From positions 1 to 5,456 of the forward strand of contig PBPJ01000040.1 of NCBI GenBank assembly GCA_002725495.1: DNA of 5,456 nucleotides, in the 5' to 3' direction. Below the pieces are notes generated by a model. That model had not been told where the DNA came from, did no database searches, and saw only the letters and a list, made by a program, of their open reading frames with translations. Every line of letters begins with the position of its first letter. Position 1 is the first letter of the stretch. The position numbers were made by a program, and so were the translations under genes. Shown one piece after another: positions 1 through 4,102 of the stretch. The stretch is from Candidatus Woesearchaeota archaeon (GTDB taxonomy: Archaea; Nanobdellota; Nanobdellia; UBA10117; ARS21).

Positions 1-50
1 CTTTTCTGTCTGTTGTACTCGCATAATTCTTTCATATTAGTAACTACCAT
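1..50 (-). CDS. 5' end of a small leftward gene, cut by the window edge
   Basis: This is the start of an unrecognised gene that runs off the left edge. Two in-frame starts are possible. ATG at 50-48 overlaps the stop of the preceding gene (ATGGTAG arrangement) and gives MVVTNMKELCEYNRQK. ATG at 35-33 gives MKELCEYNRQK and lies 8 nt after that stop. The overlap resembles the other couplings in this cluster, so I list the longer form. Only 11 to 16 residues are visible, and the frame stays open to the edge. It would be the third gene of the unit starting at promoter element A (447-487). No function can be suggested. Confidence 0.45.
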   Translation of the reverse strand, partial: MVVTNMKELCEYNRQK

Positions 51-256
51 TTTAGTGGAGCTTCTATAAATGTTAAACCTTTGTAGTTAAACCAGTTGTT
101 TTTACCCTGTTTAAATACATCATTACCATTTTCATCAAAGCCATTATGCTTTTTAATAAAGCCAAATGATGGAGGTAGATCACCTACGTTATAACCCTTG
201 TACTCGATTCCGTTTAAGAATATTGTATTCTTACCTTTAAATTTAATTGTTTTCAT
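44..256 (-). CDS. Hypothetical protein, 70 aa
   Basis: I do not recognise this protein. It starts MKTIKFKGKNTIFLNGIEYKG and ends EAPLKW, with a TAG stop. It is rich in Gly, Asn, Lys and aromatics, with short alternating stretches (TIKFKG, TIFLNGIEYKGYNV, WFNYKGLTFIEA) that suggest a small all-beta fold. There is no signal peptide or membrane helix. The ATG lies 4 nt after the stop of the gene at 261-440, and its own stop overlaps one possible start of the next gene, so it is the middle gene of a three-gene unit. There is no Shine-Dalgarno sequence; the leader is A/T (TAGATATATG), as in Bacteroidetes and their phages. Small phage accessory genes of this kind are often early host-modifying proteins, but that is inference only. 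Confidence 0.62.
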   Translation of the reverse strand: MKTIKFKGKNTIFLNGIEYKGYNVGDLPPSFGFIKKHNGFDENGNDVFKQGKNNWFNYKGLTFIEAPLKW

Positions 257-260
257 ATAT

Positions 261-440
261 CTATTTTAATTTGTTAGTGTAATCGTATTCATCTTCACCA
301 ATAAAGAATCTGTATTTTAATTCTTCTCCTGTCCCTATACAATAATGATTATACATTCTTTCGTACAAGACATTGTTGTGCATAAATAAGTTTTCTTCAA
401 TTGCTAATTCTTTTGATAATTTTGTGTGTATAATATTCAT
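261..440 (-). CDS. Hypothetical protein, 59 aa, first gene after promoter element A
   Basis: This is an unrecognised small protein, starting MNIIHTKLSKELAIEENLFM and ending in an acidic/aromatic stretch (FIGEDEYDYTNKLK). The frame stays open upstream to a TTG at 566 and an ATG at 500. I chose ATG 440-438 for two reasons. The upstream part overlaps, on the same strand in another frame, a gene at 457-588 that is coupled to its neighbour by an ATGA overlap. Also, promoter element A (447-487) ends only a few bases before this ATG, just as element D does before the gene at 1501-1686; both read AATAAAA(A/C)-ACAAT-ATG. The alternatives are a 79-aa form from 500 or a 101-aa form from TTG 566. Its stop is followed after 4 nt by the next ATG. 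No function is apparent. Confidence 0.58.
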   Translation of the reverse strand: MNIIHTKLSKELAIEENLFMHNNVLYERMYNHYCIGTGEELKYRFFIGEDEYDYTNKLK

Positions 441-446
441 ATTGTG

Positions 447-487
447 TTTTATTATATTATCTGAAGCAATTCGTATTATGTTTCGAA
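447..487 (-). promoter_or_regulatory. Repeated promoter-like element, copy A
   Basis: On the minus strand it reads TTCGAA (487-482), 2 nt, ATAATA as the -35-like hexamer (479-474), a 17-nt spacer ending in GATAA, TATAAT as the -10-like hexamer (456-451), then AAAA. The three other copies align without gaps. It lies directly before ATG 440, so a start about 7 nt past the -10 would leave a leader of only a few bases. Unlike the other copies it overlaps coding sequence: the last codons and the TAA stop of the gene at 457-588 lie inside it. That it is a promoter is inferred from position, copy number and fixed spacing. Confidence 0.6.
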
Positions 488-588
488 TAATATTCTTCAT
501 TGTGTCTTTTATGCCACTCAGCTTCCCACATATAAATTCTTTCACCGTGTCTTCTTGCTTTTGCAAATCTGTATAAATCTCTTTTCAT
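457..588 (-). CDS. Hypothetical basic, aromatic-rich protein, 43 aa
   Basis: This is a short gene not recognised as any family. It starts MKRDLYRFAKARRHGERIYM, followed by WEAEWHKRHNEEYYSKHN, and ends NTNCFR. It is strongly basic with many Trp, Tyr and His residues, consistent with a nucleic-acid- or protein-binding peptide (inference). Its ATG overlaps the TGA stop of the upstream gene (ATGA), a classic coupling arrangement and the main reason to accept it over the longer TTG-start frame covering the same DNA. Its TAA stop lies in the -10 region of promoter element A. The W-x3-W-H pattern loosely recalls the Trp-rich tail of the upstream protein (REWQWRQNIAKWH), hinting at shared ancestry or partnership, but the match is too short to be firm. 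Confidence 0.6.
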   Translation of the reverse strand: MKRDLYRFAKARRHGERIYMWEAEWHKRHNEEYYSKHNTNCFR

Positions 589-782
589 ATTTTATTTTTA
601 TTCGCATGCCACTTAGCAATGTTTTGTCGCCATTGCCACTCGCGCTTGCGATAGTTAATATCTGTGCACCACTTAATCCAGCCGCGACTTGTATCGTTCG
701 CACCATATTTAGCTTCGAACTCTCGCGCCTGTTTAAGTTTTGCTTGTATTTTATCTTGAGGGTAATCGATAAACTCCATCAT
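585..782 (-). CDS. Hypothetical Trp/Lys-rich protein, 65 aa
   Basis: I do not recognise a family. It begins MMEFIDYPQDKIQAKLKQAR, probably a helix (KIQAKLKQAREFEAKYG, residues 11-27), has a middle part with GWIKWCTDINY, and a basic, Trp-rich tail (KREWQWRQNIAKWHANKNKI). With no signal or membrane segment it should be cytoplasmic. The composition suggests a small helical protein that could bind nucleic acid, which is inference. The ATG at 782-780 overlaps the upstream stop as TAATG; the second Met codon is an alternative start. Its own stop overlaps the next ATG as ATGA. It is therefore the middle gene of a translationally coupled set of three (1033 to 457) transcribed from promoter element B. 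Confidence 0.74.
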   Translation of the reverse strand: MMEFIDYPQDKIQAKLKQAREFEAKYGANDTSRGWIKWCTDINYRKREWQWRQNIAKWHANKNKI

Positions 783-1033
783 TATTTATTTTCAGATGGA
801 GTTATTACTTCGACAACATTTCTTACACTCACAGGAACATTAGTTGAACTAGTGTATGAGTTGTATTTGATAAAGCAGGGAAGTTTATCAAGTGTTGACT
901 TCATAATGTTATACACTTCGTCATGATTATAAGTGCATGATTTTCCATTTTTGAATTCAACATTAATTGTTGTGTTTTTACCAATTAGTGATTTTCTGAT
1001 TACAAATCTTTTTGAGTTAATAGTATTAGTCAT
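782..1033 (-). CDS. Hypothetical protein, 83 aa, first gene after promoter element B
   Basis: This is an unrecognised protein starting MTNTINSKRFVIRKSLIGKN. Residues 9-35 contain alternating strand-like stretches (RFVIRKSLI, TTINVEFKNGKSCTYN), then a probable helix (HDEVYNIMKSTLDKLPCF, about 37-54), then a Ser/Thr/Val-rich tail ending VRNVVEVITPSENK. A small mixed alpha/beta fold is likely, with no membrane segment. It begins about 44 nt downstream of promoter element B, with a leader of only A and T bases apart from a few C, and no Shine-Dalgarno sequence. Its TAA stop overlaps the next ATG (TAATG), so it leads a three-gene coupled unit. The function is unknown. The location among small leftward genes opposite the virion operon fits an early accessory gene. 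Confidence 0.75.
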   Translation of the reverse strand: MTNTINSKRFVIRKSLIGKNTTINVEFKNGKSCTYNHDEVYNIMKSTLDKLPCFIKYNSYTSSTNVPVSVRNVVEVITPSENK

Positions 1034-1076
1034 AATTTTAAATTTTAAGTTATTAATTGTTATTAGTTATTATTAG

Positions 1077-1116
1077 TTTATTATATTATCAGTTGTATTT
1101 CGTATTAAGTTTCGAA
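1077..1116 (-). promoter_or_regulatory. Repeated promoter-like element, copy B
   Basis: On the minus strand it reads TTCGAA (1116-1111), 2 nt, TTAATA (1108-1103), a 17-nt spacer ending in GATAA, and TATAAT (1085-1080). It matches the consensus of the four copies fully. It fills the gap between the stop of the gene at 1117-1353, which directly abuts TTCGAA, and the gene at 782-1033. Transcription from about 1073 would give a leader near 40 nt. It is presumed to drive the three coupled genes 1033 to 457. Confidence 0.62.
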
Positions 1117-1353
1117 TTAAATTATTATATAGTCTAAGTCAAAATCGTCAGTGTAAATTGAGTATTCAATATTATTTTTATTTAATCTTTCAATAGTGTC
1201 TTGAAAATATTCAATTGTATATTCGAAGAGAATAAATGTATTGTTTTTGAATTTTTTAGAATTTATTTTATTGTCAATAAAAAACTGGGTTGAGTCAGAA
1301 ATATAATGTATTTCGTCATTTGGTAGAATTTTTTGTAATTGATTATAAGTCAT
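1117..1353 (-). CDS. Hypothetical protein, 78 aa
   Basis: This is an unrecognised protein starting MTYNQLQKILPNDEIHYISD. A basic, Asn/Lys-rich middle (NKINSKKFKNNTF) is followed by a probable helix EYFQDTIERLNKNNIEYSIY (about residues 49-68) and an acidic end (TDDFDLDYIII). The helix followed by IEYSIYTDDFDLDYI resembles an alpha/beta layout with an acidic final strand. Small acidic phage proteins sometimes mimic DNA or bind host factors, but nothing here shows that. It is alone in its unit, with promoter element C upstream and element B directly after its TAA stop. The leader (AATAACTTTTAATATAACTT before AATATG) resembles that of the gene at 782-1033, which also begins ATGACT. Confidence 0.72.
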   Translation of the reverse strand: MTYNQLQKILPNDEIHYISDSTQFFIDNKINSKKFKNNTFILFEYTIEYFQDTIERLNKNNIEYSIYTDDFDLDYIII

Positions 1354-1387
1354 ATTAAGTTATATTAAAAGTTATTATTTTGTATTG

Positions 1388-1428
1388 TTTTATTATATTA
1401 TCGAGTTGTATTAGTATTAAAGTTCGAA
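1388..1428 (-). promoter_or_regulatory. Repeated promoter-like element, copy C
   Basis: On the minus strand it reads TTCGAA (1428-1423), 2 nt, TTAATA (1420-1415), a 17-nt spacer ending in GATAA, TATAAT (1397-1392), then AAAA. Its differences from copy B are confined to the spacer and to the 2-nt gap. It lies 35 nt before the ATG of the gene at 1117-1353. Two pairs of TGTCA half-sites (1456-1491) lie 28 to 63 bp upstream, where an activator or repressor could act. Confidence 0.62.
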
Positions 1429-1455
1429 AGTGTATATTTGTTTATTATTTAAATA

Positions 1456-1491
1456 TGTCAAACTGTCATTGCACTATATGTCATAATGTCA
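1456..1491. repeat. Two TGTCA pairs, each with 8-bp pitch
   Basis: TGTCA occurs at 1456-1460 and 1464-1468 (separated by AAC) and again at 1479-1483 and 1487-1491 (separated by TAA). All four are in the same orientation. Both pairs have exactly 3 bp between half-sites. They lie in the 72-bp gap between the end of the gene at 1501-1686 and promoter element C. Similar pairs recur at 1787-1851. They could be binding sites for a phage or host regulator, or short iterons. There is no further sequence similarity between the pairs outside the half-sites. Confidence 0.5.
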
Positions 1492-1500
1492 TGATATAAA

Positions 1501-1686
1501 TTATTTTATTAATTTATATTTATAATAAGATTTTTTAAGTAATTTATGTAAATCTTTTAATTGATTATTATTTAATGAGTGAGTAAATATTAATTTATTA
1601 TTTAATATTATAAAGTTATAATGTAAGTTGTTAATAATAAGTGATGATATTAATTGTGTTTGATATTTATTAGTTATAAGTGTCAT
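1501..1686 (-). CDS. Hypothetical protein, 61 aa, extremely A+T-rich
   Basis: I do not recognise this protein. It starts MTLITNKYQTQLISSLIINN, has a hydrophobic middle (HYNFIILNNKLIFTHSL) and ends with a probable basic helix (NQLKDLHKLLKKSYYKYKLIK, about residues 40-61). Codons are almost all A/T, so amino-acid content (Ile, Leu, Asn, Lys, Tyr) partly reflects base composition. The hydrophobic stretch is too interrupted to be a clear membrane helix. The ATG lies 9 nt after the end of promoter element D, in the motif AATAAAAACAATATG, nearly identical to the context of the gene at 261-440; this suggests a very short leader. Support comes mainly from the upstream element and from the start context, not from homology. 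Confidence 0.63.
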   Translation of the reverse strand: MTLITNKYQTQLISSLIINNLHYNFIILNNKLIFTHSLNNNQLKDLHKLLKKSYYKYKLIK

Positions 1687-1691
1687 ATTGT

Positions 1692-1732
1692 TTTTATTTT
1701 ATTATCAACTTCGCTTCGTATTAACTTTCGTT
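1692..1732 (-). promoter_or_regulatory. Repeated promoter-like element, copy D (most diverged)
   Basis: On the minus strand it reads AACGAA (1732-1727) in place of TTCGAA, 2 nt, TTAATA (1724-1719), a 17-nt spacer ending in GATAA, and TAAAAT (1701-1696) in place of TATAAT, then AAAA. It keeps the exact spacing of the other copies. It lies immediately before the gene at 1501-1686 and is the most rightward of the leftward promoters, at the edge of the divergent control region. The changed -10 suggests a weaker or regulated promoter. Confidence 0.52.
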
Positions 1733-1786
1733 CTAGAAAAAAACGTAAAAAGTATTTTAGTAAGGTTTGTAAAAGTTGTATATATA

Positions 1787-1851
1787 TGACAAATTGTCAG
1801 TAAAAACAGCGGAGGTATGCAAAAAAAAACGAGTTTTATGACAAAATGACA
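1787..1851. repeat. Two further TGTCA/TGACA pairs with 8-bp pitch
   Basis: The pair at 1787-1791 and 1795-1799 is inverted (TGACA-AAT-TGTCA, a 13-bp near-palindrome). The pair at 1839-1843 and 1847-1851 is direct (TGACA-AAA-TGACA). The 3-bp gap matches that of the pairs at 1456-1491. They lie 55 to 119 bp upstream of leftward promoter element D. Mixed direct and inverted orientation at constant pitch could suit a protein that binds half-sites on adjacent turns or as a flexible dimer; this is inference. Confidence 0.5.
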
Positions 1852-1915
1852 AAAAAAATAGCTAGGGGGGACGCTACACCTCTCAATATCTGATATGCTT
1901 TTAGTTTTCATGCAA

Positions 1916-1944
1916 GGTACCGGTACATTTCTAGATCAGGTACC
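1916..1944. repeat. Paired GGTACC palindromes able to form a hairpin
   Basis: GGTACC occurs at 1916-1921, within the 10-bp palindrome GTACCGGTAC at 1917-1926, and again at 1939-1944. The two copies can pair across a 17-nt loop containing TCTAGA. This short GC-richer segment stands out in an A/T-rich region. No T-tract follows, so it is not an intrinsic terminator; a protein-binding site or RNA structure is possible. Confidence 0.4.
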
Positions 1945-1964
1945 CAATATCTCTCCCCCTTAAT

Positions 1965-1987
1965 GATATTATACTACGTATAATATC
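1965..1987. repeat. Perfect 10-bp inverted repeat, 3-bp spacer
   Basis: GATATTATAC (1965-1974), TAC, and GTATAATATC (1978-1987) form a perfect inverted repeat of the size and symmetry of a dimeric repressor operator. It contains TATAAT on both strands. A related palindrome follows at 2003-2021. It lies about 110 bp before the first rightward gene. Operator function is inference. Confidence 0.45.
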
Positions 1988-2002
1988 TAGATAGGAGTAA
2001 GG

Positions 2003-2021
2003 TATTATATAATAGATATCT
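2003..2021. repeat. Palindromes TATTATATAATA and AGATATCT
   Basis: The 12-bp palindrome TATTATATAATA (2003-2014) is followed, sharing one base, by AGATATCT (2014-2021). Together with the preceding GG, the segment resembles a degenerate copy of the inverted repeat at 1965-1987 (GGTATTATA / TAATAGATATC). Chance palindromes are common in DNA this A/T-rich, so only its closeness to the better repeat gives it weight. Confidence 0.35.
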
Positions 2022-2032
2022 TATATTACAGG

Positions 2033-2058
2033 CAAAAAAGTAAATTTACCTATTTTTG
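2033..2058. repeat. A/T-rich imperfect hairpin upstream of the virion operon
   Basis: The palindrome GTAAATTTAC (2040-2049) is flanked by CAAAAA (2033-2038) and TTTTTG (2053-2058), giving an imperfect symmetric unit. It could be a weak terminator-like structure or an operator. It overlaps the possible promoter motif at 2051-2058, so binding here could affect rightward transcription. Confidence 0.3.
2051..2058 (+). promoter_or_regulatory. Possible Bacteroidetes -7 box (TAnnTTTG) for the virion operon
   Basis: TATTTTTG fits the TAnnTTTG -7 box described for Bacteroides and Flavobacterium promoters. A start about 7 nt downstream would give a leader of about 30 nt before ATG 2096. No TTG/TTTG -33 box is visible at the usual 17-23 nt upstream, so it is either weak, needs a phage activator, or is a chance match. 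Confidence 0.25.
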
Positions 2059-2095
2059 TGTAAGTATATAACTATACAAAGTAAATAAAAAATAT

Positions 2096-2749
2096 ATGGC
2101 AATAATTTCAACATATCCAGTAGACAATAACCCACAGAACGGAGATTATTTAATTGGAACAAAAGTAACAACAGGAGGAACACAAATAAATCCTACTAAA
2201 AATTTTACAATTGAGTCTGTAGCTGATTTTATAGCTGGAAACTATGCAGCTCAAAGAATAGTTTCTAAATATCAGTGGTTAGACGTTGCACCCGAAACTT
2301 ATTTTAATATTCCGAATGCAACAGATACTAATATTCCTTTTAATACTACAAAAGATATAGTAAGTCAAAAGAACCCTAGTGTTTTTCCTACAAGAAACAC
2401 AGCGGGAGTAAGTCCAGCAGCAGAAACTACGTTTAGTTTTCCTGCAGAATTGTACGGGACATGGAAAATGACACTAAAAATACATTTATTTGATCAATTT
2501 AATGATGTAAAAATAACAGCTGGTGTACGTAATAGAACCGGTGGTGTTACAACATACTTACAACAATTAATTGATGATGGTGCTTCTTATGCACTAAGTA
2601 CAGATAAAGCTTATGAAGGAATAGGATTAATTGATATTACTGCAGCAACTAGTGAAATTGATTTTGTAGTTAATTGTTCTACTAATACTCCTTTCCCCTC
2701 AGCAAATGGAAATAATCCATGTGAACTAATCCTTGAATACATAGCGTAA
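2096..2749 (+). CDS. Phage tail-fibre/receptor-binding type virion protein, 217 aa
   Basis: This is probably a virion appendage protein. Residues 1-45 form a module shared with the next two proteins: MAII-x-TYPVD, then DYLIGTK (17-23), then TQINPTKNFTIESV (29-42). It is presumably the part that docks on the virion or trimerises. Residues 50-217 are predicted from pattern to be beta-rich (TTFSFPAELYGTWKMTLKIH, DVKITAGVR, GIGLIDIT, EIDFVVNC, ELILEYIA), consistent with a jelly-roll or C1q/TNF-like tip that contacts the host or other fibres. There is no signal peptide or membrane helix. It is the first gene of the rightward operon, with an A-rich leader (AAATAAAAAATAT before ATG) and no Shine-Dalgarno sequence. 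Its TAA overlaps the next ATG (TAATG). The fibre role is inferred from module and context, not from a search. Confidence 0.7.
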   Translation: MAIISTYPVDNNPQNGDYLIGTKVTTGGTQINPTKNFTIESVADFIAGNYAAQRIVSKYQWLDVAPETYFNIPNATDTNIPFNTTKDIVSQKNPSVFPTRNTAGVSPAAETTFSFPAELYGTWKMTLKIHLFDQFNDVKITAGVRNRTGGVTTYLQQLIDDGASYALSTDKAYEGIGLIDITAATSEIDFVVNCSTNTPFPSANGNNPCELILEYIA

Positions 2750-4077
2750 TGGCAATAATATTTTCTTACCCTCCACTAAAATCCGCAGATGTAGCAGCAT
2801 CAGATAAGTTAATAATCAGTAAAATGAACACTGATGGTAATCCTACAAAAACTATTACAATTAGTGAATTAAGTAAAGCTATAGGAAGTGGCACTGCTAC
2901 AGGTGGACCATTTCTACCATTAACAGCTGGGCCAACAGTTCCATTAACAGGAGACTTATACATGGCACCAAATGGTGCTGGACCAAGCGTAGGTAGTAAA
3001 AATATAGTATTTAGAGGTATTGATGATACAGGAACAGAACTAAACGCTGCGCAAATACACACAGTAGATAGCTCAATAAATCCATCTGGTCAAGATTTAC
3101 ATTTTAGCAATGCTAATGATAATGGAATTATGACAACAAATTTAGTAGTAGATGCATTTGGAGCTGTTGGTATTGGAACTACTAGTCCTAGTTCTACTCT
3201 TGACGTAAATGGTAATGGTAATTTTGCTACTACTTTAAATGTAGGAGGAAACGTACAATTTGGAGGAGCAACAGATTTTCGTTATTTTGTCGGAAGTAAT
3301 AGCATAGGGTTAGGAACAAGTTCTCCTAATTTTAAAATGGATATTTCTGGCGGTGATTTAAGATTTGAAAATAATGATGGTATAAGATTTGGAGGTACAG
3401 GTTCTAATAATACTAATTGGAGAATATATACCACTGGAACAAACACTGGAACACTTGAAATAGGAAATCCAGTAAGTTCACCTAGACTTACTATATATAA
3501 ATCAGGATTAGGAACACCTAGTGTTGAAGGTAAAGTACAGTTTAATCTTTATGGATCAGGTAATTTTACAGGAACGGCTGCTTATGATTTATCTGTAGAT
3601 TCTAGTGGAAATATAATTGAAAAAGCTACAAGAAAAATATTTACAGCAACATCGTTAGATACAACTACTAATTATAATGTATCTCCTGCCGGTACTCAAA
3701 CTCCAATAGTTTGGGACTCTGAATTAATAAAAGATAGTATATATACTCATGACAATGCTGTAAATCCTGAGCAAGTTACAGTTACTGAAGCAGGAACATA
3801 TCGTATATATTCAATGTTAACAGCAACTTCAACTGGACAAAGAGTTCAAATTTTATTAAGAATAGCAATTAATGGAACTGCTAGGGCTAGATTTGGAGCA
3901 GGAATGTATATTAGAAGCTCATCAGGTCAGAATAAATCATCTTCTATAATTGAAGAAACAATAGTATTAAATGCAAATGATATTATTACAATAACAGGTG
4001 AAAGAGGATCATCAACTTCTACAGCTACGTATAACATATCAGAAGCATCGTATTTTAGTATAGAAAAAATAGCATAA
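2749..4077 (+). CDS. Phage tail-fibre protein with C1q/TNF-like C-terminal domain, 442 aa
   Basis: This is a probable fibre/adhesin. Domains in order: residues 1-45, the shared docking module (MAIIFSYP, DKLIISK, NPTKTITISEL); 53-72, the fibre motif FLPLTAGPTVPLTGDLYM common in marine phage fibres; about 85-290, Gly/Asn/Ser/Thr-rich beta repeats including VGIGTTSPSSTLDVNGNGNF (140-159), its degenerate copy IGLGTSSPNFKMDISGGDL (186-204), and a closing GNFTGTAAYDLSVDSSGNII (271-290); 296-442, a C1q/TNF-like head (TVTEAGTYRIYSML near 344-357, QRVQILLRIAINGTARARF, IIEETIVLNANDIITITGER, ASYFSIEKIA). There is no S74 autoprotease motif, so the head is probably not cleaved. Such proteins trimerise and bind cell-surface glycans or proteins. 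It starts overlapping the previous stop and is followed 25 nt later by a third copy of the module. Confidence 0.8.
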   Translation: MAIIFSYPPLKSADVAASDKLIISKMNTDGNPTKTITISELSKAIGSGTATGGPFLPLTAGPTVPLTGDLYMAPNGAGPSVGSKNIVFRGIDDTGTELNAAQIHTVDSSINPSGQDLHFSNANDNGIMTTNLVVDAFGAVGIGTTSPSSTLDVNGNGNFATTLNVGGNVQFGGATDFRYFVGSNSIGLGTSSPNFKMDISGGDLRFENNDGIRFGGTGSNNTNWRIYTTGTNTGTLEIGNPVSSPRLTIYKSGLGTPSVEGKVQFNLYGSGNFTGTAAYDLSVDSSGNIIEKATRKIFTATSLDTTTNYNVSPAGTQTPIVWDSELIKDSIYTHDNAVNPEQVTVTEAGTYRIYSMLTATSTGQRVQILLRIAINGTARARFGAGMYIRSSSGQNKSSSIIEETIVLNANDIITITGERGSSTSTATYNISEASYFSIEKIA

Positions 4078-4102
4078 CAAATAGCAATATAAAAAATTAA
4101 TT

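Larger units (their letters stand above)
1733..2095. other. Divergent non-coding control region between leftward and rightward genes
   Basis: This 363-bp stretch separates the leftward small genes from the rightward virion operon and holds no convincing gene. Its left half carries A-tracts (1737-1743, 1747-1751, 1802-1806, 1821-1829, 1851-1858), which could curve DNA, and two TGTCA/TGACA pairs. At 1864-1870 there is a run of six G. The middle has paired GGTACC palindromes and three copies of YAATATCT (1884-1891, 1945-1952, 1981-1988). The right half has a 10-bp inverted repeat and several palindromes before the first rightward ATG. It is presumably where early leftward and late rightward transcription are set; an origin is conceivable but no iteron array or DnaA-type box is evident. 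Confidence 0.6.

Noticed and set aside
373..926. Two plus-strand open frames (373-576 and 555-926).
   Set aside because: They lie antisense to the coupled leftward genes, have Phe/Cys/Ser-rich compositions typical of antisense frames, and have no promoter or start context.
1101..1108. TTAATACGA in the repeated elements resembles the beginning of the T7 promoter (TAATACGA).
   Set aside because: Only the first eight bases match; the CTCACTATAGGG part needed by T7-type polymerases is missing in all four copies, and the conserved TATAAT at 17 nt fits a sigma70-type promoter better.
1517..1524. T4 late promoter-like TATAAATA on the minus strand.
   Set aside because: It lies inside the 3' end of a small gene, points toward a gene already served by promoter element C, and is a chance match in A/T-rich DNA.
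1456..1851. CRISPR array or classic iteron array from the TGTCA repeats.
   Set aside because: Units are only 5 bp, in mixed orientation and split by a gene; there is no repeat-spacer regularity or Rep gene nearby.
1851..1878. Possible minus-strand terminator: TAGC, a C-run, GCTA, then eight T.
   Set aside because: The stem is only 4 to 5 bp and no leftward gene lies upstream of it to need terminating.
1705..1911. Minus-strand open frame of 68 codons, Phe- and Cys-rich.
   Set aside because: It covers A-tract DNA, TGTCA pairs and promoter element D, and its composition follows from poly-T runs. It has no A-rich start context and ends inside the element.
2766..3062. Minus-strand open frame of 98 codons inside the large fibre gene.
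   Set aside because: It is antisense to a convincing multi-domain fibre protein, and its Pro/Val/Ala-rich product mirrors the repeats on the other strand.
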